Origin: Diaporthe sp. PMI_573
Lineage: Eukaryota > Ascomycota > Sordariomycetes > Diaporthales > Diaporthaceae
DNA length: 64,000 nt
Reading direction: 5' to 3'
Assembly: GCA_021399435.1 (NCBI GenBank)
Contig: JAJTUP010000015.1
Span: 186,001 to 250,000, forward strand
Shown here piece after piece: positions 20,882-32,579 of the stretch. Below the pieces are notes generated by a model, which worked only from the letters and a program-made list of their open reading frames with translations, did no database searches and was not told the DNA's origin. Numbering within the stretch: the stretch's first letter is position 1; each line of letters starts with the position of its first letter. Both the position numbers and the translations under genes were made by a program.

Positions 20882-21977
20882 GATTTCTTCGGTTTTGAGT
20901 GGTAGTCAGTAATATTAAGTTGCATTAGGATTAGGCTCGGAACTGGTTGATGAGTGGTTGCTCCCGTCATCATCTGGTACAGAAATATGGAAAAGGACAA
21001 GCCGAACGAGACTTATTTAGTCGTGACTGTCATGATTGTCGTGCTTTATATAAGAACATCGAAGGTCATAAAAACATTTCCTCTTCATCAAATCTCCATG
21101 TGCAAGAAGGCCACATGTCGGTGGACGCTCGCTTCTTTTTCGTGTAGTCCCGTAGCAGAGTATCCTCTTCCTTCCTGGCTCTCAATGTCTCTCTCATCTT
21201 ACACGCGCGGTCCTCCTTGACAACTGCCAAGCACCAGTTGACCTCGATTTCACGTAACTTTCCTACCCCGACTTTGAGCGTCTTGCTCGCCACGCCCAAC
21301 CTGACCATCTCACCTTTGATTTTGATTTTTAAATTTTTGTTTCTCGATTTTCTTTTTTTCGTGGCGTCAATAGCTCGTTCTCACCACAAACCAAGGCACA
21401 TCCCAGCATTGTGATGCACAAGTAGCAAGAAATGAGCAAGGAAAACAAACGCCCATCGTTAATTGTCATCAATGATATCTCTGGTCATAGTCGTTCCATC
21501 GTTAGTTCCAATCGTTGAGCCAAACCCTTTCCACCCATCCGTAACTTGTTATGAGAACCCATGAAGCCCATGACCGTCCATGTTCACGTCAGCTCCTGAT
21601 TCGGCAGGCAACGCCCTGATCGTGGTATCCAGATCATTTACCGGCCTGGGAGCAAGTGCCCAATCTGGTCTAACATGCGTTGACCGTCTGTATGTCGTTC
21701 CGTGGAGTGTTCTGTCATCCATCTTGGGGGTAATCCGACCTCCTTTCCCCCTCCCTCCCTTTTGGTTCATAAGCCAGCCGCCTCCAGCTCGTGTCGTTTC
21801 CGTAAACTTTTGTCTTTGCGTCGTTCGTTATACAATTCGTCATGAAAACAATAAGAACGTTCTAAACATGGTAAAACAAAACAAGTAATAGAAGCAGAAT
21901 CGAAGATCATAAAAGTGATAAAACATTCCAACGCCACCCGCCAAACCAGCCAGGTCAGGTGAAATGGCGGTGAGCCA
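20882..21977. other. Convergent intergenic region
   Basis: 1.1 kb between the 3' ends of nop2 and byr4, AT-richer than its neighbours, with T-rich runs near 21330-21360. No supported gene was seen. Confidence 0.45.
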
Positions 21978-24900
21978 TTACCGCTCAGTGGCCTCGGTGA
22001 TCACTCCACGAATGGTCCACCGCCAGGCCTCGCGGTCCCGGTTACCTAGACCGAGCCACCTCTCACACTTCTTCCGCCACCTGTCCTCTTCTTCGCGTTG
22101 TCTTCTGATGAACTCGGGACCAACGTCAAACTCTTCGCCGACAAGCCAGTCATCTTTGACTTCGCTCACGCGTCCAGTTTCAGCTGTGTCAGCAGTGTTG
22201 TCGTCAAGGTCGGGGATGTCTTTGAACACATCGTCCTCGTCGTCAATGGCATTGAAACCCTCGAGAGGGTCGGTGATATCCGACTGTGCTGATTGCGGCC
22301 CGAGCTTGAGCCAGCACATGTTCTGGGGATCGAACACCATGCCTCCGACGACCTGCACCCCCTTCGTAGTACTAATATTAGTGATCAGTGCAGGTCTGGG
22401 CGTGGCGTTCTCCTTCTCTCGGGCTGAGAAGGGCGGCACCGACACCGTCGATGGCGACGACGCAGGCACGTCAAAAGAGTTCAGCACATTATCATTGCCC
22501 TCCCATTGGAAAGTCTCGGGGTTGTAAAACATGCCATTGACCACTGTGCAGGGTTAGCATGCATGCACGGTTTGGATGCAGGGGTGAGGCCTACTTTTTG
22601 ACTCGTTGGAGGAATTTAGATTAGCGATCAGGTGTGGCTTGAGCTGGGGCTGCTTTTTGGCGGCCCTCTTTGGCTTGACGCTGGGTTGTGGCTGATGCAA
22701 GTTGCTTCTCGTAGAAAGCTGTGCAACGCGTTGGGACGTTAGAGGAGCGAGCGGACCTGAGGAGGGAACTCGATGCGCAAGATTTGTCTCTCTGGCGATC
22801 CTGCTCGACGCCGTGTCACGTGCGAACCGGGGCTGGTAGTCGAGCCTTGCAGGCGAGTGGGGCGAGGATGGTGCAGGGGAGTTCGTCCTTCCCGGCAACA
22901 GGTGCTGCATGACCTTGTTGCGGAACTGCGTTGGGTACTGTGGGCTGGGATATTTTGGCTGCTTGACAAATTCGGATTCTGTCTTCGCAGACGTAGGCAA
23001 GTCGTCAAATGCGTCAAGTTCGTGACCATCCCCGAAGTGCCTGGGACGCTTCGGGAGACTCAGTGGCAACCGCACTCCTGCACGGGCGAGTTTTTCGAGT
23101 TTCCGATCCCGCTTAACTGGACTGGGCGATCTCACAGTCGACCGCGACACCGCGCGAGAAGTAGGTCTTGTGTCGTTCGAGAGGTCCGAATCATGACGGC
23201 GGAGTTGCCTCTTGGCGTTGACATTGTATGATTGCAAGCTTGAGCCGCCTGCAGGGAGAAATGGCTTTCTCGCCTGTGCCGCTGAGTTCTCTCCGAAAGA
23301 GTGGCGCATTCGGTCGACAGGAGTCTTGGGCCGGATGCCGGATGTAGGCCGAGAAGCCGGTTCTGTTCTTGAAGGCGGGCGCTCGGCGGCCCGCACAGCC
23401 ATTGGCCTTGCCGGGGATCCAGGCTGCCTCATGGCCGGCAGCGACCGCTTAAGCCGTAGCAGCTGAGCGTTGGTGGTGGTGGGCTCGTTGCGAAGAGAGA
23501 CCGTTGAGCTCTTCTGGCCGATTTGTCTCTTCTGCGGTGTCGTGGGGCCTGAGAAGCTTGGAGCGGACGGAGTGACGGGAGTATTGCCGCTTGCTGTGGA
23601 AGACTGCGACGACTGAGACATGTGACCAAGCCGGGATTGGGACCTCCTCGTCGGCCGAGAGACAATCGGGCCCCCGCTTTCCGAGACAGGCTCGAGAGAC
23701 GACTGAGTGTGCGTTCTCTCGTGGTGGCTGCTAGTCGGCCGCGGTAAACGTGACGTCGTCTGCACCGGCTTACTCGTGAACGTCAATGATACAGACGTCT
23801 TGGGGCGCGCCGGGCTCGTGGGCCGTGTGGACTTGAGCTTCACATTGGTGTGAAGCTTCAGCTTCCCCGAGTCAAATACAGAACCGTCGCCCACGTTCAA
23901 ATCGAGGAAAAAGTCCTTGGTATCAGCTTCGGGCTGTGGTACAGACCTCGGCAGCGGCGCGGGTTCCTCCTCAATGGTGCGTTCCGGCGAGCGGTTCTGG
24001 CGCTTCCTTCTGAGCCTCTCCCTCAGATCCAGTGGTCCGTGGGGAAGCTCAATTCCATCAAGCTGTGCCTCGTCCTCGCTCTCTGCCGTGATTGAGCTCG
24101 AGATACTCGGGCTAAAGGCCGAGGCGGAAGAGCTCCGGTTGGAGCGACCGTCTCTCCTCGTGCCTCCGAAACGGGTCCCAAGACTCCCCTCTCCCCAATC
24201 GAAATCATCGTGAGCGCTGACTGGGGTTTTCGGTATGTCGCGGCGGGATGACAGCTTCAATGTCCCGTCCGAGGGCAACTCCAGGTCCTGCTCGTAGTCG
24301 TTGTCCGCCTGGCGGCGTGATTCCGGCATCTTCGCTGTTACTCTTGGCAGTGATGGCTTGATAAGTTGGCGTGTCTTAGAAACCTTGATCGTCTCACTGC
24401 CGTCCCCAAACAAGTCGTCGTCGTCGTCTCTGTCTTTGAATCGTTCCAGATTGATGGGCGCGCCTAGGGTTGGCATGGGAGTCTTGCTGGGCTGCCCTGG
24501 CTGCAGCACTGGAGGTGAATTGAGCGGCTTCGATGGGCTCGGATTTGACGAGCTGACTTGTCTCAAGGCCTGAGGGAAATTGTTGGGATCTTGCGCCTTG
24601 ATGCGCAGGCCCTCGCCTCCCTCAGGCAGCTCAAGGTCGTCTCCCCAGTCCTCCTGCAGTATTTTCCTGACTTTCCTGCCGCCGAGTCTTTTGATAGTAC
24701 CGGCCAAGGCGGTCGAGGGCACACTGCTTGGTATAGGAATGCCGGCGGTGGCGGCAACTGCGATAGCATGCGAGGTGGACTTCTCATCCTCGCCGGGGAG
24801 ATGAACCACTCTTTCCTCTTCCCCTTGGACCGACTCCAGTTCCGACCGCACAGAGACATGGGACGACAGGCTGTCTCGTCGATGCGGCGGCGCATTGGCC

Positions 24901-25016
24901 ATGGCGGAGGGATTTCGAAGGGCCAGGTCGTCTCCATCAATTAAAAAGTCGTCATCGTCCCAGTTTTCAACATCGTCCTCGACCGGTTTCCGCGGTTTCA
25001 GCCTTAACGTCTCCAT
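21978..25016 (-). CDS. byr4: Byr4/Bfa1-like two-component GAP subunit
   Basis: Scaffold that binds the Ras-like GTPase Spg1/Tem1 at the spindle pole body and, with Cdc16/Bub2, forms its GAP in the septation or mitotic-exit pathway. Exon 1 (25016-22595) and exon 2 (22543-21978) join in phase 1 over a 51-nt intron; 995 residues. The N-terminus LRLKPRKPVEDDVENWDDDD is characteristic of the family, as is LQEDWGDDLELPEGGEGL near 140. The middle is long, Ser/Pro/Arg-rich and disordered. The conserved end has KPHLIANLNSSNESK, then VNGMFYNPETFQWEGN (crossing the intron), and GGMVFDPQNMCWLKL. A final WRKKCERWLGLGNRDREAW helix closes it. A run of 13 G lies upstream at 25379-25391. Confidence 0.88.
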
Positions 25017-26040
25017 GGTGTGAGTGCGCCTGGGTAGCCTTCATAGATGGTGAATGAGAAGGATACAAGGAATTAATCTGTGGGGAGCGTCACTGGCGGG
25101 AGCACAGTGAAGTTTGGCGAGATTTGATACAAGGCAATTGATCACAGAGCATGATCATGGATGGCGACCATTCGCGTGACCTCAGAACATGTTTTCGGGG
25201 AGGGATGCTCTGATGATGCAATGTCCAGATTGGATGAGGCTGATCTGTTTCGGAGATTGTGGATATAATTGACGCTGGAAGGTGACGATCGCGCAGAAGA
25301 TGGTGAAGGAGGCGAAGTTGGACGTGGTGTCTGTGACCGATTCCACAAGAGATGGCAGTCTGGTCCCTGGATCTAGTTGGGGGGGGGGGGGTGTGGAGAG
25401 CGAGAATTCGTAAGGAAAAGTTGCGTAATGCACGTAAATTCGGTGGAGGGGCGCGGCTGGCTGGGAAACAAGGTGGATAGATGCGATGGGTTGAGTGAGA
25501 TATCAACGGAGGCCACCAGCGGAGTGGAGCAGTTCTGTATGTGTTCAGGGACTCGAGCCCAGGGTATATTCCCAGCTGTGTGTTGTCCAGTGCGTTGCCA
25601 GTCCAGTCCAGCCCAGTTGGTCCGTAGGTAAACAAATGGAAGTCGTCTGAAAATGTGCGATGCCTATGTTCAGAAGCAGTGCAAGGAAGAGAACGTATGA
25701 GGGGTGCTATGGGGCGACGATGAATGAGGAGGTTGAAAAATCGGAAGTGAGAGGAGAGACGAGGGGTGGTGATGGTGACACTAGAGCAGGTCGTCGGGTG
25801 TTGAGTGGAGGAAACCTGAACCTGCAGACAGGCAGGGTGGGAATGGGGCACAGAGTTGCTTAGCGAGAGGAGCAATGAGAAGGCTGGGACAGGGTAGCGC
25901 GAGGAAGCACAGAGGCCCAGGTGGCCCGAGCTGGCCTCGCGGGTGGGCTTGCAGGCTTTGTGGGCTGCAGGGTTTTTGGGGGCAGCACGGGCAGGTGCCC
26001 GTGTACCACAGTACCTGTTTCGTTATTGCTCCCCCAGCCG

Positions 26041-26070
26041 CTCTGGCGCTCTGGCGCTCTGGCGCTCTGG
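26041..26070 (+). repeat. CTCTGGCG tandem repeat
   Basis: Almost four copies of the 8-bp unit. A related run (GGCGTTCTGGCGTTCTGGCG) occurs near 55050-55072, also between genes. Confidence 0.8.
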
Positions 26071-27790
26071 AGGAAAACGAGAGCCCACAGGGAGGAAGCT
26101 CCATCTGGGCCCACCACCTGTCCCCTTCCTCCCTCCGTCCCTCCCTCCCACCTCCCACCTCCTTCCTGGCAGCCCTGGCTTCCTGGGACCCTGCGGTTTG
26201 TGCATGGCATGTGGCCCGAGCGTGACCAAAAGTCGGTCGGGTGGATCCCGGGGTAAGTTCATCTCAGCCAATCACGGCTGGTGGCCGAGGGGGGGCTAGG
26301 ATGCCAGCGACGCGTGGGGCGTGCAGCGGACGCGTTTGCTTGGGTGGTCAGTGTGGTTGTTTCATCGTGTTTACTACTGTGTATATACAGTCTGACAGTC
26401 CAGCCCAGGAACCCCAGAGGGCCGAAACACCATGCTAGATGCATGTCACCACGTCTCGGCCTTGATTATTGATGTAGGGTACCGTGCGATACAGTACTGT
26501 TGGTGATGGCCATCAAAAACAAGCAAGGAATGTATATCGCCCAGGCTTCCAAGCTTCCTTGACTGTCATGATGCGTGAAGAAGACAGAGATGACCGAGCC
26601 GTCTGCCGATTCTCGTCACTGTCATTTCCGGCACGCTCGGAGCAGTTGGACCGGCACTACCTACCGTGTACATCTTACAGCTCACCAGGATTCAAAACGT
26701 CTGTGTAACTTGCCTTCGGCGCGACAATCTCCAGCGGGTAGAGATGACCTCTTGGATTGTGTGAGATGATCCGCTGATGTGCACTTCCTTGGTCCCTTTC
26801 CACGTCTTAGGAGGGAGCACACTCATTGCCCAAACCCCCCGACTTAACACTTTATTTCACCTACCAGTTGGTAGAGTGCTGAAAATCTTGGGCAGTCTGG
26901 CAGTCTGGCAATAAGCACCCTGAGCCGCCCTACTCCGGGGCCCCTGCGAGCTGTCTGATGAACCACTTGATGACCACCACCAACAATTATTCTTCTGGTT
27001 CTGCTGTCAGAGACAAAGAGCTTCTGTCCGTGCGTGCCGCGGGCTCTGGCTCGTTCCCGGATACCGTCAGATCAAACCCGTTGCTGTGGCAAATGTGGAG
27101 GAACACGAGCAACGGATGCAGCAGACAAAGCTCGTGACCCGTCAAGACTTTTGGAGGTGTAGAACTCCAAGGGGAGCTGCTCAATCACTCATCATATCAA
27201 CTTTCAAGGTGACAAGTGATGGCAGACCCGCCTTGCTGCCTGGAAGTGAATGTCTCTCCATTGGAGCCTGGCAGGAAGGCTGCAATCGTGCAAGGTCATA
27301 CAGACGAGGGCAAGGTTGGTTGCATAAAGTCCAGACTTCTGTCCGGGTAACCAAGCAACCTGGTGAATCTCATCTCCCACCCATCATCCTTCATCTCGCA
27401 CATGGTGTCGCGCACAACCGCACCGAGCCCCATTGCATTGCATCATTGCAGCACACCTCGAGGGAGCAACGTCACTACTGTTTGTCTCTTGTCTCATTTC
27501 ATCTCATAAAGTTGCACCATACGGGGCCCTTTCCTGCGTCCAGGGTCTTGGCCTGAATCGATGCTGTTACCGTGACAGCGCGCCACACATCTGGATTTTT
27601 CCCGCCCGTGGTGCCGTGGTGCCAGGTGAAGCCTGTCGGGTGTGGTCCAACACGCCGCGCCATCTGGCCCTTCATACGTAATTCCACCTCGATCCAACCC
27701 CCTTCCATCTGGACCCTGCGCGCCCGTTGATGTCACCCTGCGACTCGTTCAGGGGATCTGCCACTCTCACAGCACTGCCTGCCTCCTGCT

Positions 27791-27827
27791 CTCCTGCCTC
27801 CTGCCTCCTGCCTCCTGCCTCCTGCCT
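27791..27827 (+). repeat. CTCCTGC tandem repeat
   Basis: About five copies of a 7-bp pyrimidine-rich unit ending about 40 bases before the ATG at 27866, so probably in the leader or core promoter of the XRCC4-like gene. Confidence 0.8.
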
Positions 27828-27865
27828 TTTGCCCTCGAGATTCAGGGCCGACGAGAAGCTGCCAA

Positions 27866-29367
27866 ATGTCTCCACTGCCAACCTTCTTCAGGCTGGCCCA
27901 CCCAGACGGCCCTGTCCTTGTTCGCGTGGCGCCCAGATCTTCCACAAAGTCTCGGCCCCTGGACCTCGAGCTGAGGGCAACAGATGATGTGCGCGCCTTT
28001 GTCCTCCCATGTAAGTACCTTTTACCATCTATTCTCTGCAGGTGCAGGTGGCCCGCGCCAATCTGGCCTGGTAGGCCGCATCCTCGCCTGCATCTCGCCC
28101 TTCATGCGGGCCGTCATCATCCTGCAGCCTCACCCCATGTGCCACCCCGTCCAGCCTCAGCGGCCCGCGCCATGGCCTGCAGTTGCAACTACAGATGCGG
28201 CCACCATCCCGCCAGTCTGGGAGGGACTGTCTAAATTTGGGCGTCTTCGGGTTCTAATTCCTTCACAGTGCAACACAGCAAGATCTCCCGCTACAGGAGG
28301 GAGGGCAGTTCTTTGTCAGATGAGGAATGGGAGTCCAGCCTGACTTCCCTGCTGCTGGGAACCGGACCGATCGGGCATCTTGACGTGACCGCGAAATTTA
28401 CCGACGAAAACCTGGGAATCGAGATTGGGAAGAGAGTCTCCGGAGCCACGGTAGGTTGCCATCTGTCTCCCGCTTGGGCCCTCGGGCCGCGAGCATGCCC
28501 CTGGTCCCCACCAACCCTTCGGGAACCGACCAAAACTCACGCGAGCCCTTTCCCCAGGATATCGCCGGGACCCTTGTCCTGAGACCCAGCAAATCTGCTA
28601 CCGAGAATGCAGATATGTTTGCCTGGGCCAGTGAGGCCGTGCTGCGGCAGGCCCAGCTGGCACAGGAGCTGGCAGAGCTGAAGCTCAAGCACGACGATCT
28701 CGAGAAACGCGTTGACCGGGAAACGGCCAAGTTCGAGGTGCTGGAGCATAGCAAGAATGAGTTCGAGTCAGAGCACAACTCGTTCTTCAGGGATCTATTA
28801 AATGAGAAGAAACTTAAAATCCGCACGCAGGAGCAGATCTTATCTACCGCACACTTAGACGAGGCGAAGCTTGCGGCTCTCAAGGCCAAGGCGAAATCAG
28901 GCAAATCGGAAGCCGCCTCAAAGCATCCGAGTGCCGTTGGGTCTTCCAGAAAGGGCAAGCGGAAGGCTGGGTCTCGCGCTGACGACACCGACGGCGATGA
29001 CGTTGACGAGAAGGACGTCGACGAGCAGTCGGTCACTTCGCGCCAAGAGCTTTCTGATGCTGAGCAGACGACAGAGGAAGACACGGCGAGTGAGCCTGAG
29101 CCCGAGTCCGAGCCCGAGCCCGAGCCAACGTCTAAGCATCCTACTCGATCCTCGGGCAAGAAGGCCGGGGGAGACTCTTCGCCCTCAGCGTCCAGGCCTG
29201 CCTCAAAGTCTAACAAGCCTCCCAGCTCAAACTTGCGCGACAAGTTCCCCGTAGTTGCGGCTGATGGAGATGAGGAGATGCCGGCGCCGAGGGCACTGCC
29301 CTTCGGTAGAAAGTCAGAGCCTGTTCCGTACCCAGCGGAGGATGAGTCGACAGCATCTGAGAGTTGA
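27866..29367 (+). CDS. XRCC4/Lif1-like non-homologous end-joining protein
   Basis: Probable partner of DNA ligase IV in double-strand break repair. Exons 27866-28010, 28269-28450 and 28558-29367 give 378 residues with frame kept at both junctions (phase 1, then phase 0). The N-terminal part is a beta-rich head: PTFFRLAH, PVLVRVAP, FVLPLQHSK, then EEWESSLTSLLLG and LGIEIGKRVSGAT, and after the intron DIAGTLVLRPSK. A long coiled coil follows at about 140-210 (RQAQLAQELAELKLKHDDLE and FFRDLLNEKKLKIRTQEQIL). The tail is acidic and Ser/Pro/Lys-rich with a Glu-Pro run. Head, stalk and disordered tail fit the XRCC4 layout, but sequence identity in this family is low, so the call is provisional. Another head-plus-coiled-coil protein is the main alternative. 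Confidence 0.65.
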
Positions 29368-31160
29368 TGACTGGCATGTGGCAAGTCTTGTGTGAGACGA
29401 CCAGGCATGTGTTTTGAACTTACGGTACCATGACGCCTCTCAAGTCAGGACAGATAGTGGCCGGCCTTCTCGAGGCGGACTGGTCTACATCCGAGCTTAG
29501 GGAGTTGAGTGACCGGCGGCAAAATGACATTACACGAACACTCTGACTGTTGATTGGTATACCTGCAGTTGTCATCATTTGTTTCACAGAAAGCTGACAC
29601 CCTTCATCACAAGCGCATCTTTGGGGGCATATCTTCTTGGCCTGTACACTCCGTTCAGTTCGCAAGCATGGCAGACTTGTTTAAAGCACTAGTAAAATGC
29701 ATTTCAACACGTCTCAATCGTGCTCATCTTGTCGTTGTCCATGCCACTTAGGATGCCATCTATCCTCCACGCACTTCTCTATCACATGCGGTCTTAGTAC
29801 GGTCCAAGTCGCCGATGTGAGAGAATCAGGAGATCTCCTGAAGCCCCGCTCAGGCACTTAAGATAACAATAGAGTAAGGATGATTCAGAACAAACAGAAA
29901 ATCATGAAAACTTGACACTGGCTCTTGATGATAATAGATAAGCTGCGGCCATCTATAGCCAGATAGGAAACCATGAAAACGAGCTACATTCCATTACATG
30001 CCAAGCTCGATATTTTACAAGTTCCAAGTTCGTAGTCATTTATTTCGATAAGATTCACACGCTTGTCGTCCTTTGAGTTGTAGCTTCTCCATGATTCTCC
30101 GGCTTGCGCTATTGAAAGAGCCGACCGTATCGAACATCCCACCACTAAAGACCAAAATATATCGAGGGAGCCAGCGCAAGCTTTCGGGGGCTGCAGGGCT
30201 GAATATTTGTCTGTTTGGCGAGGAAGCTGACAACCAAGAAGCGGGAAGGGCCTGCCGTCCACTTTTGGAGGATTGAATCTCAACCCAAAGCCACTCAGTA
30301 TAGATCCTGATTGCCAGAAACTGGTTACAGACAGATCTGAAGCAACGCCGGTTGAAAAATCTCACGATACGAAAAGAACAATGACCAACCAATTGTATAG
30401 CCTCCTCGCATTGACGGCCGAAACACTCGACTTATGATTTGAACATCGGCATTGTTCCGTTGAGGTTCAGATGAGTCAGTTGTGCTCATCACGTAGACTA
30501 TTTATACAGCACATAAGTACCCATCATGTTGCAGCCCATGATCTATTTGTGGCTGCTCCAACAATTAATCCGATTGTTTATCTGTTGCATCAAAAGGGTC
30601 ATTGATAAGACATCCTTCTCACCCAATAATCACCTGCTCTTTTGAGCCTACAGAAAGAGCTTGCCGTGTCGGGCAATTGTATCGCAGCCAAAAATGGGAC
30701 GGGCAGACGGCATATGGAGGGTGGAAGCACCTTCACACAAGGCCCCGAGCGGCCCACGTAGACGAAAATAATAAAGCCCACAAAGCATTCTTCTGGCCAC
30801 TTTGACATGAGCCGCCGGTTTGGCACCAAGACCACCGTATTCTTGGGGTCCCCATAGGTGTGAGCAGAAGAAAATCCCATCACGGCCCAGATGGCCAACA
30901 GTGGCCGTTTAAAGAGGCCGGCTGTCCCCGCGGTGCAATTCCTGAGCAGAATCAGTGTCAAGATTTCACAACCCATCCGCTAACGTTTGGAAAGCCAGCA
31001 TCGTACGACTGTAGACCGGTCCATTGCAAGGAGTAAAAGTAATAGACACAAGCACAGAAGCATCCCGAGTTTCCGCAGAGAAAGCTACAGAGAACTATCC
31101 TGCCCTGTCCCAAGTCTCTTAATCACTAATAGCCCAACAGCATCCCAAGGAAGGAAGGAG
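29368..31160. other. Intergenic
   Basis: 1.8 kb, AT-richer in its middle (29.7-30.6 kb). No supported gene, tRNA or repeat was seen. Confidence 0.45.
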
Positions 31161-32315
31161 ATGGCGTACCCAGGTCGAGACGGGCGATTCGACCCTTTCA
31201 ACCCCTTGAACAATCAAAGACACCGCAATCCACCAATACGGGCTGAGCCCGAGCAGCCTCCAACCTTCGGACCGAACCCATTCGCTCGAATAAACAGAGC
31301 AAACAGATCAGCAGGCATCAACCCCCCTTTCGTCTTCAACCCACGGCCACAAAGGCCACGCTGGAATTTCGGAGCAGACGGGCAATGGGGCCTGAACATG
31401 AACACACAAAGGCGGCCAATTAGAGCTGCCGCCTACAACGCAGACCAAGAGTATGCGCGGTTCCAGGCGCGTGCATTTGGACTACCACAGGCGCGGCCAG
31501 CAGCACCAGCACCAGCAGCACCGCCGGTGCCTGGTGTGCCTGGTGTCGCGCCTCCACCCGTGGACGGTGCGGCTCCTCCGGTGCCACCGCCAGCACCAGA
31601 GGGCGGGGCGCAGCCGGACCAGAACCAAGCCGCAGATCCTCCCGTGATCCTGCTTGGACCCAGCGGTAACGCAGGCACAGGGCGCGAGCTGGACGTGCCG
31701 CCGGCGATCATCCTTTACAACCTCGGGCGGGACCTGCTCGCCTATGTGCGCGCCATGGGAACGGCGGTCGCGGGCTTCATCAGCTCCATCTGGCTAGCAG
31801 TGACCGAGGTGGCCGGGCCCTTGTTGTGCTTCGTCACACAGTGGGCCATCTTCCTCATCTGTGTCGCGTTTACCGTGTGGGCCAGCGTTCCCATCGTTGT
31901 GCGCACCCTCGTGGCCGCACACAGATATGTCGCGATGCTGCTCGCCAGTCTGCTGGAGGCGCTGGACTGGGCGCTCGGCCTGAACATTCAGTGGCCGCGT
32001 GGCAACGTGGTCAGCTACACGCTGCGTCCGGAATACACAAGTAGAGCGGTAACTGATATGGCCTATGTGCTTGAGCCAGGTGTGTGCCCTATTGGGGACG
32101 GCATTCGAGGCCCGCCCTACGGCGCTTCCGCCTTATCCTCCACGGACTTTATGCTGCCTTACCCCTTTAGCCTGCCCCCGATTCGTATAGTCTGGACAAC
32201 ATTGTGGACTTTACTTATGGCGCCGGTCGCCGCAGTAGTATGGGCCTTGGCAGCAGCGTTAGCAATTGATTTGCAAATCTGGCCTAGTGAGGACGACGAC
32301 CGCCATGACCAGTAA
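31161..32315 (+). CDS. Unrecognised Pro/Arg-rich multi-pass membrane protein
   Basis: I do not recognise this family. Single-exon frame of 384 residues from ATG 31161 (GGAGATGG). The first 130 residues are Arg/Asn/Pro-rich and polar (repeated NPF and RWNFG-like patches). Residues 135-205 are almost only Pro, Ala, Gly and Val, likely an extended linker. Then come strongly hydrophobic stretches: one around AMGTAVAGFISSIWLAV, a long one through PLLCFVTQWAIFLICVAFTV, and a last one through WTLLMAPVAAVVWALAAALA just before an acidic end (PSEDDD). No signal peptide is seen at the start, so the N-terminus is probably cytosolic. The frame has no stop and normal codon use over more than 1.1 kb, which supports a real gene. 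Confidence 0.65.
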   Translation: MAYPGRDGRFDPFNPLNNQRHRNPPIRAEPEQPPTFGPNPFARINRANRSAGINPPFVFNPRPQRPRWNFGADGQWGLNMNTQRRPIRAAAYNADQEYARFQARAFGLPQARPAAPAPAAPPVPGVPGVAPPPVDGAAPPVPPPAPEGGAQPDQNQAADPPVILLGPSGNAGTGRELDVPPAIILYNLGRDLLAYVRAMGTAVAGFISSIWLAVTEVAGPLLCFVTQWAIFLICVAFTVWASVPIVVRTLVAAHRYVAMLLASLLEALDWALGLNIQWPRGNVVSYTLRPEYTSRAVTDMAYVLEPGVCPIGDGIRGPPYGASALSSTDFMLPYPFSLPPIRIVWTTLWTLLMAPVAAVVWALAAALAIDLQIWPSEDDDRHDQ

Positions 32316-32579
32316 ATGTGGTACGGTCGAGACGGGGTAAGGAATACGAGTTCTGCAGCGTTAGGTACAATGAATCATAGAGGTAAAAATTGCATGCACA
32401 CATGCGCTGTAAGCAACGGCATTTGACGAACGATTTCTGAACAAACTCGGTGTTATGCACAAAAAGAGGATGCTGTGTTGTGAATTCTATTCATTCCGCG
32501 GTCACGTGCGGTTTACCAAGGAAGACGACCGCCCATGATGTGAGATAATACAGAGAAAGAAGCACCTCAACGTGATGCC
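32316..32579. other. Convergent gap
   Basis: 264 bases between the 3' ends of two genes; nothing else was seen. Confidence 0.4.

Larger units (their letters stand above)
25017..27865. other. Large divergent intergenic region
   Basis: 2.85 kb between the starts of byr4 and the XRCC4-like gene. It contains a G13 tract (25379-25391), CTCTGGCG repeats (26041-26070) and a CTCCTGC repeat (27791-27827) about 40 bases before the next start codon. Open frames here on both strands overlap one another and lack splice or motif support. Confidence 0.45.
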
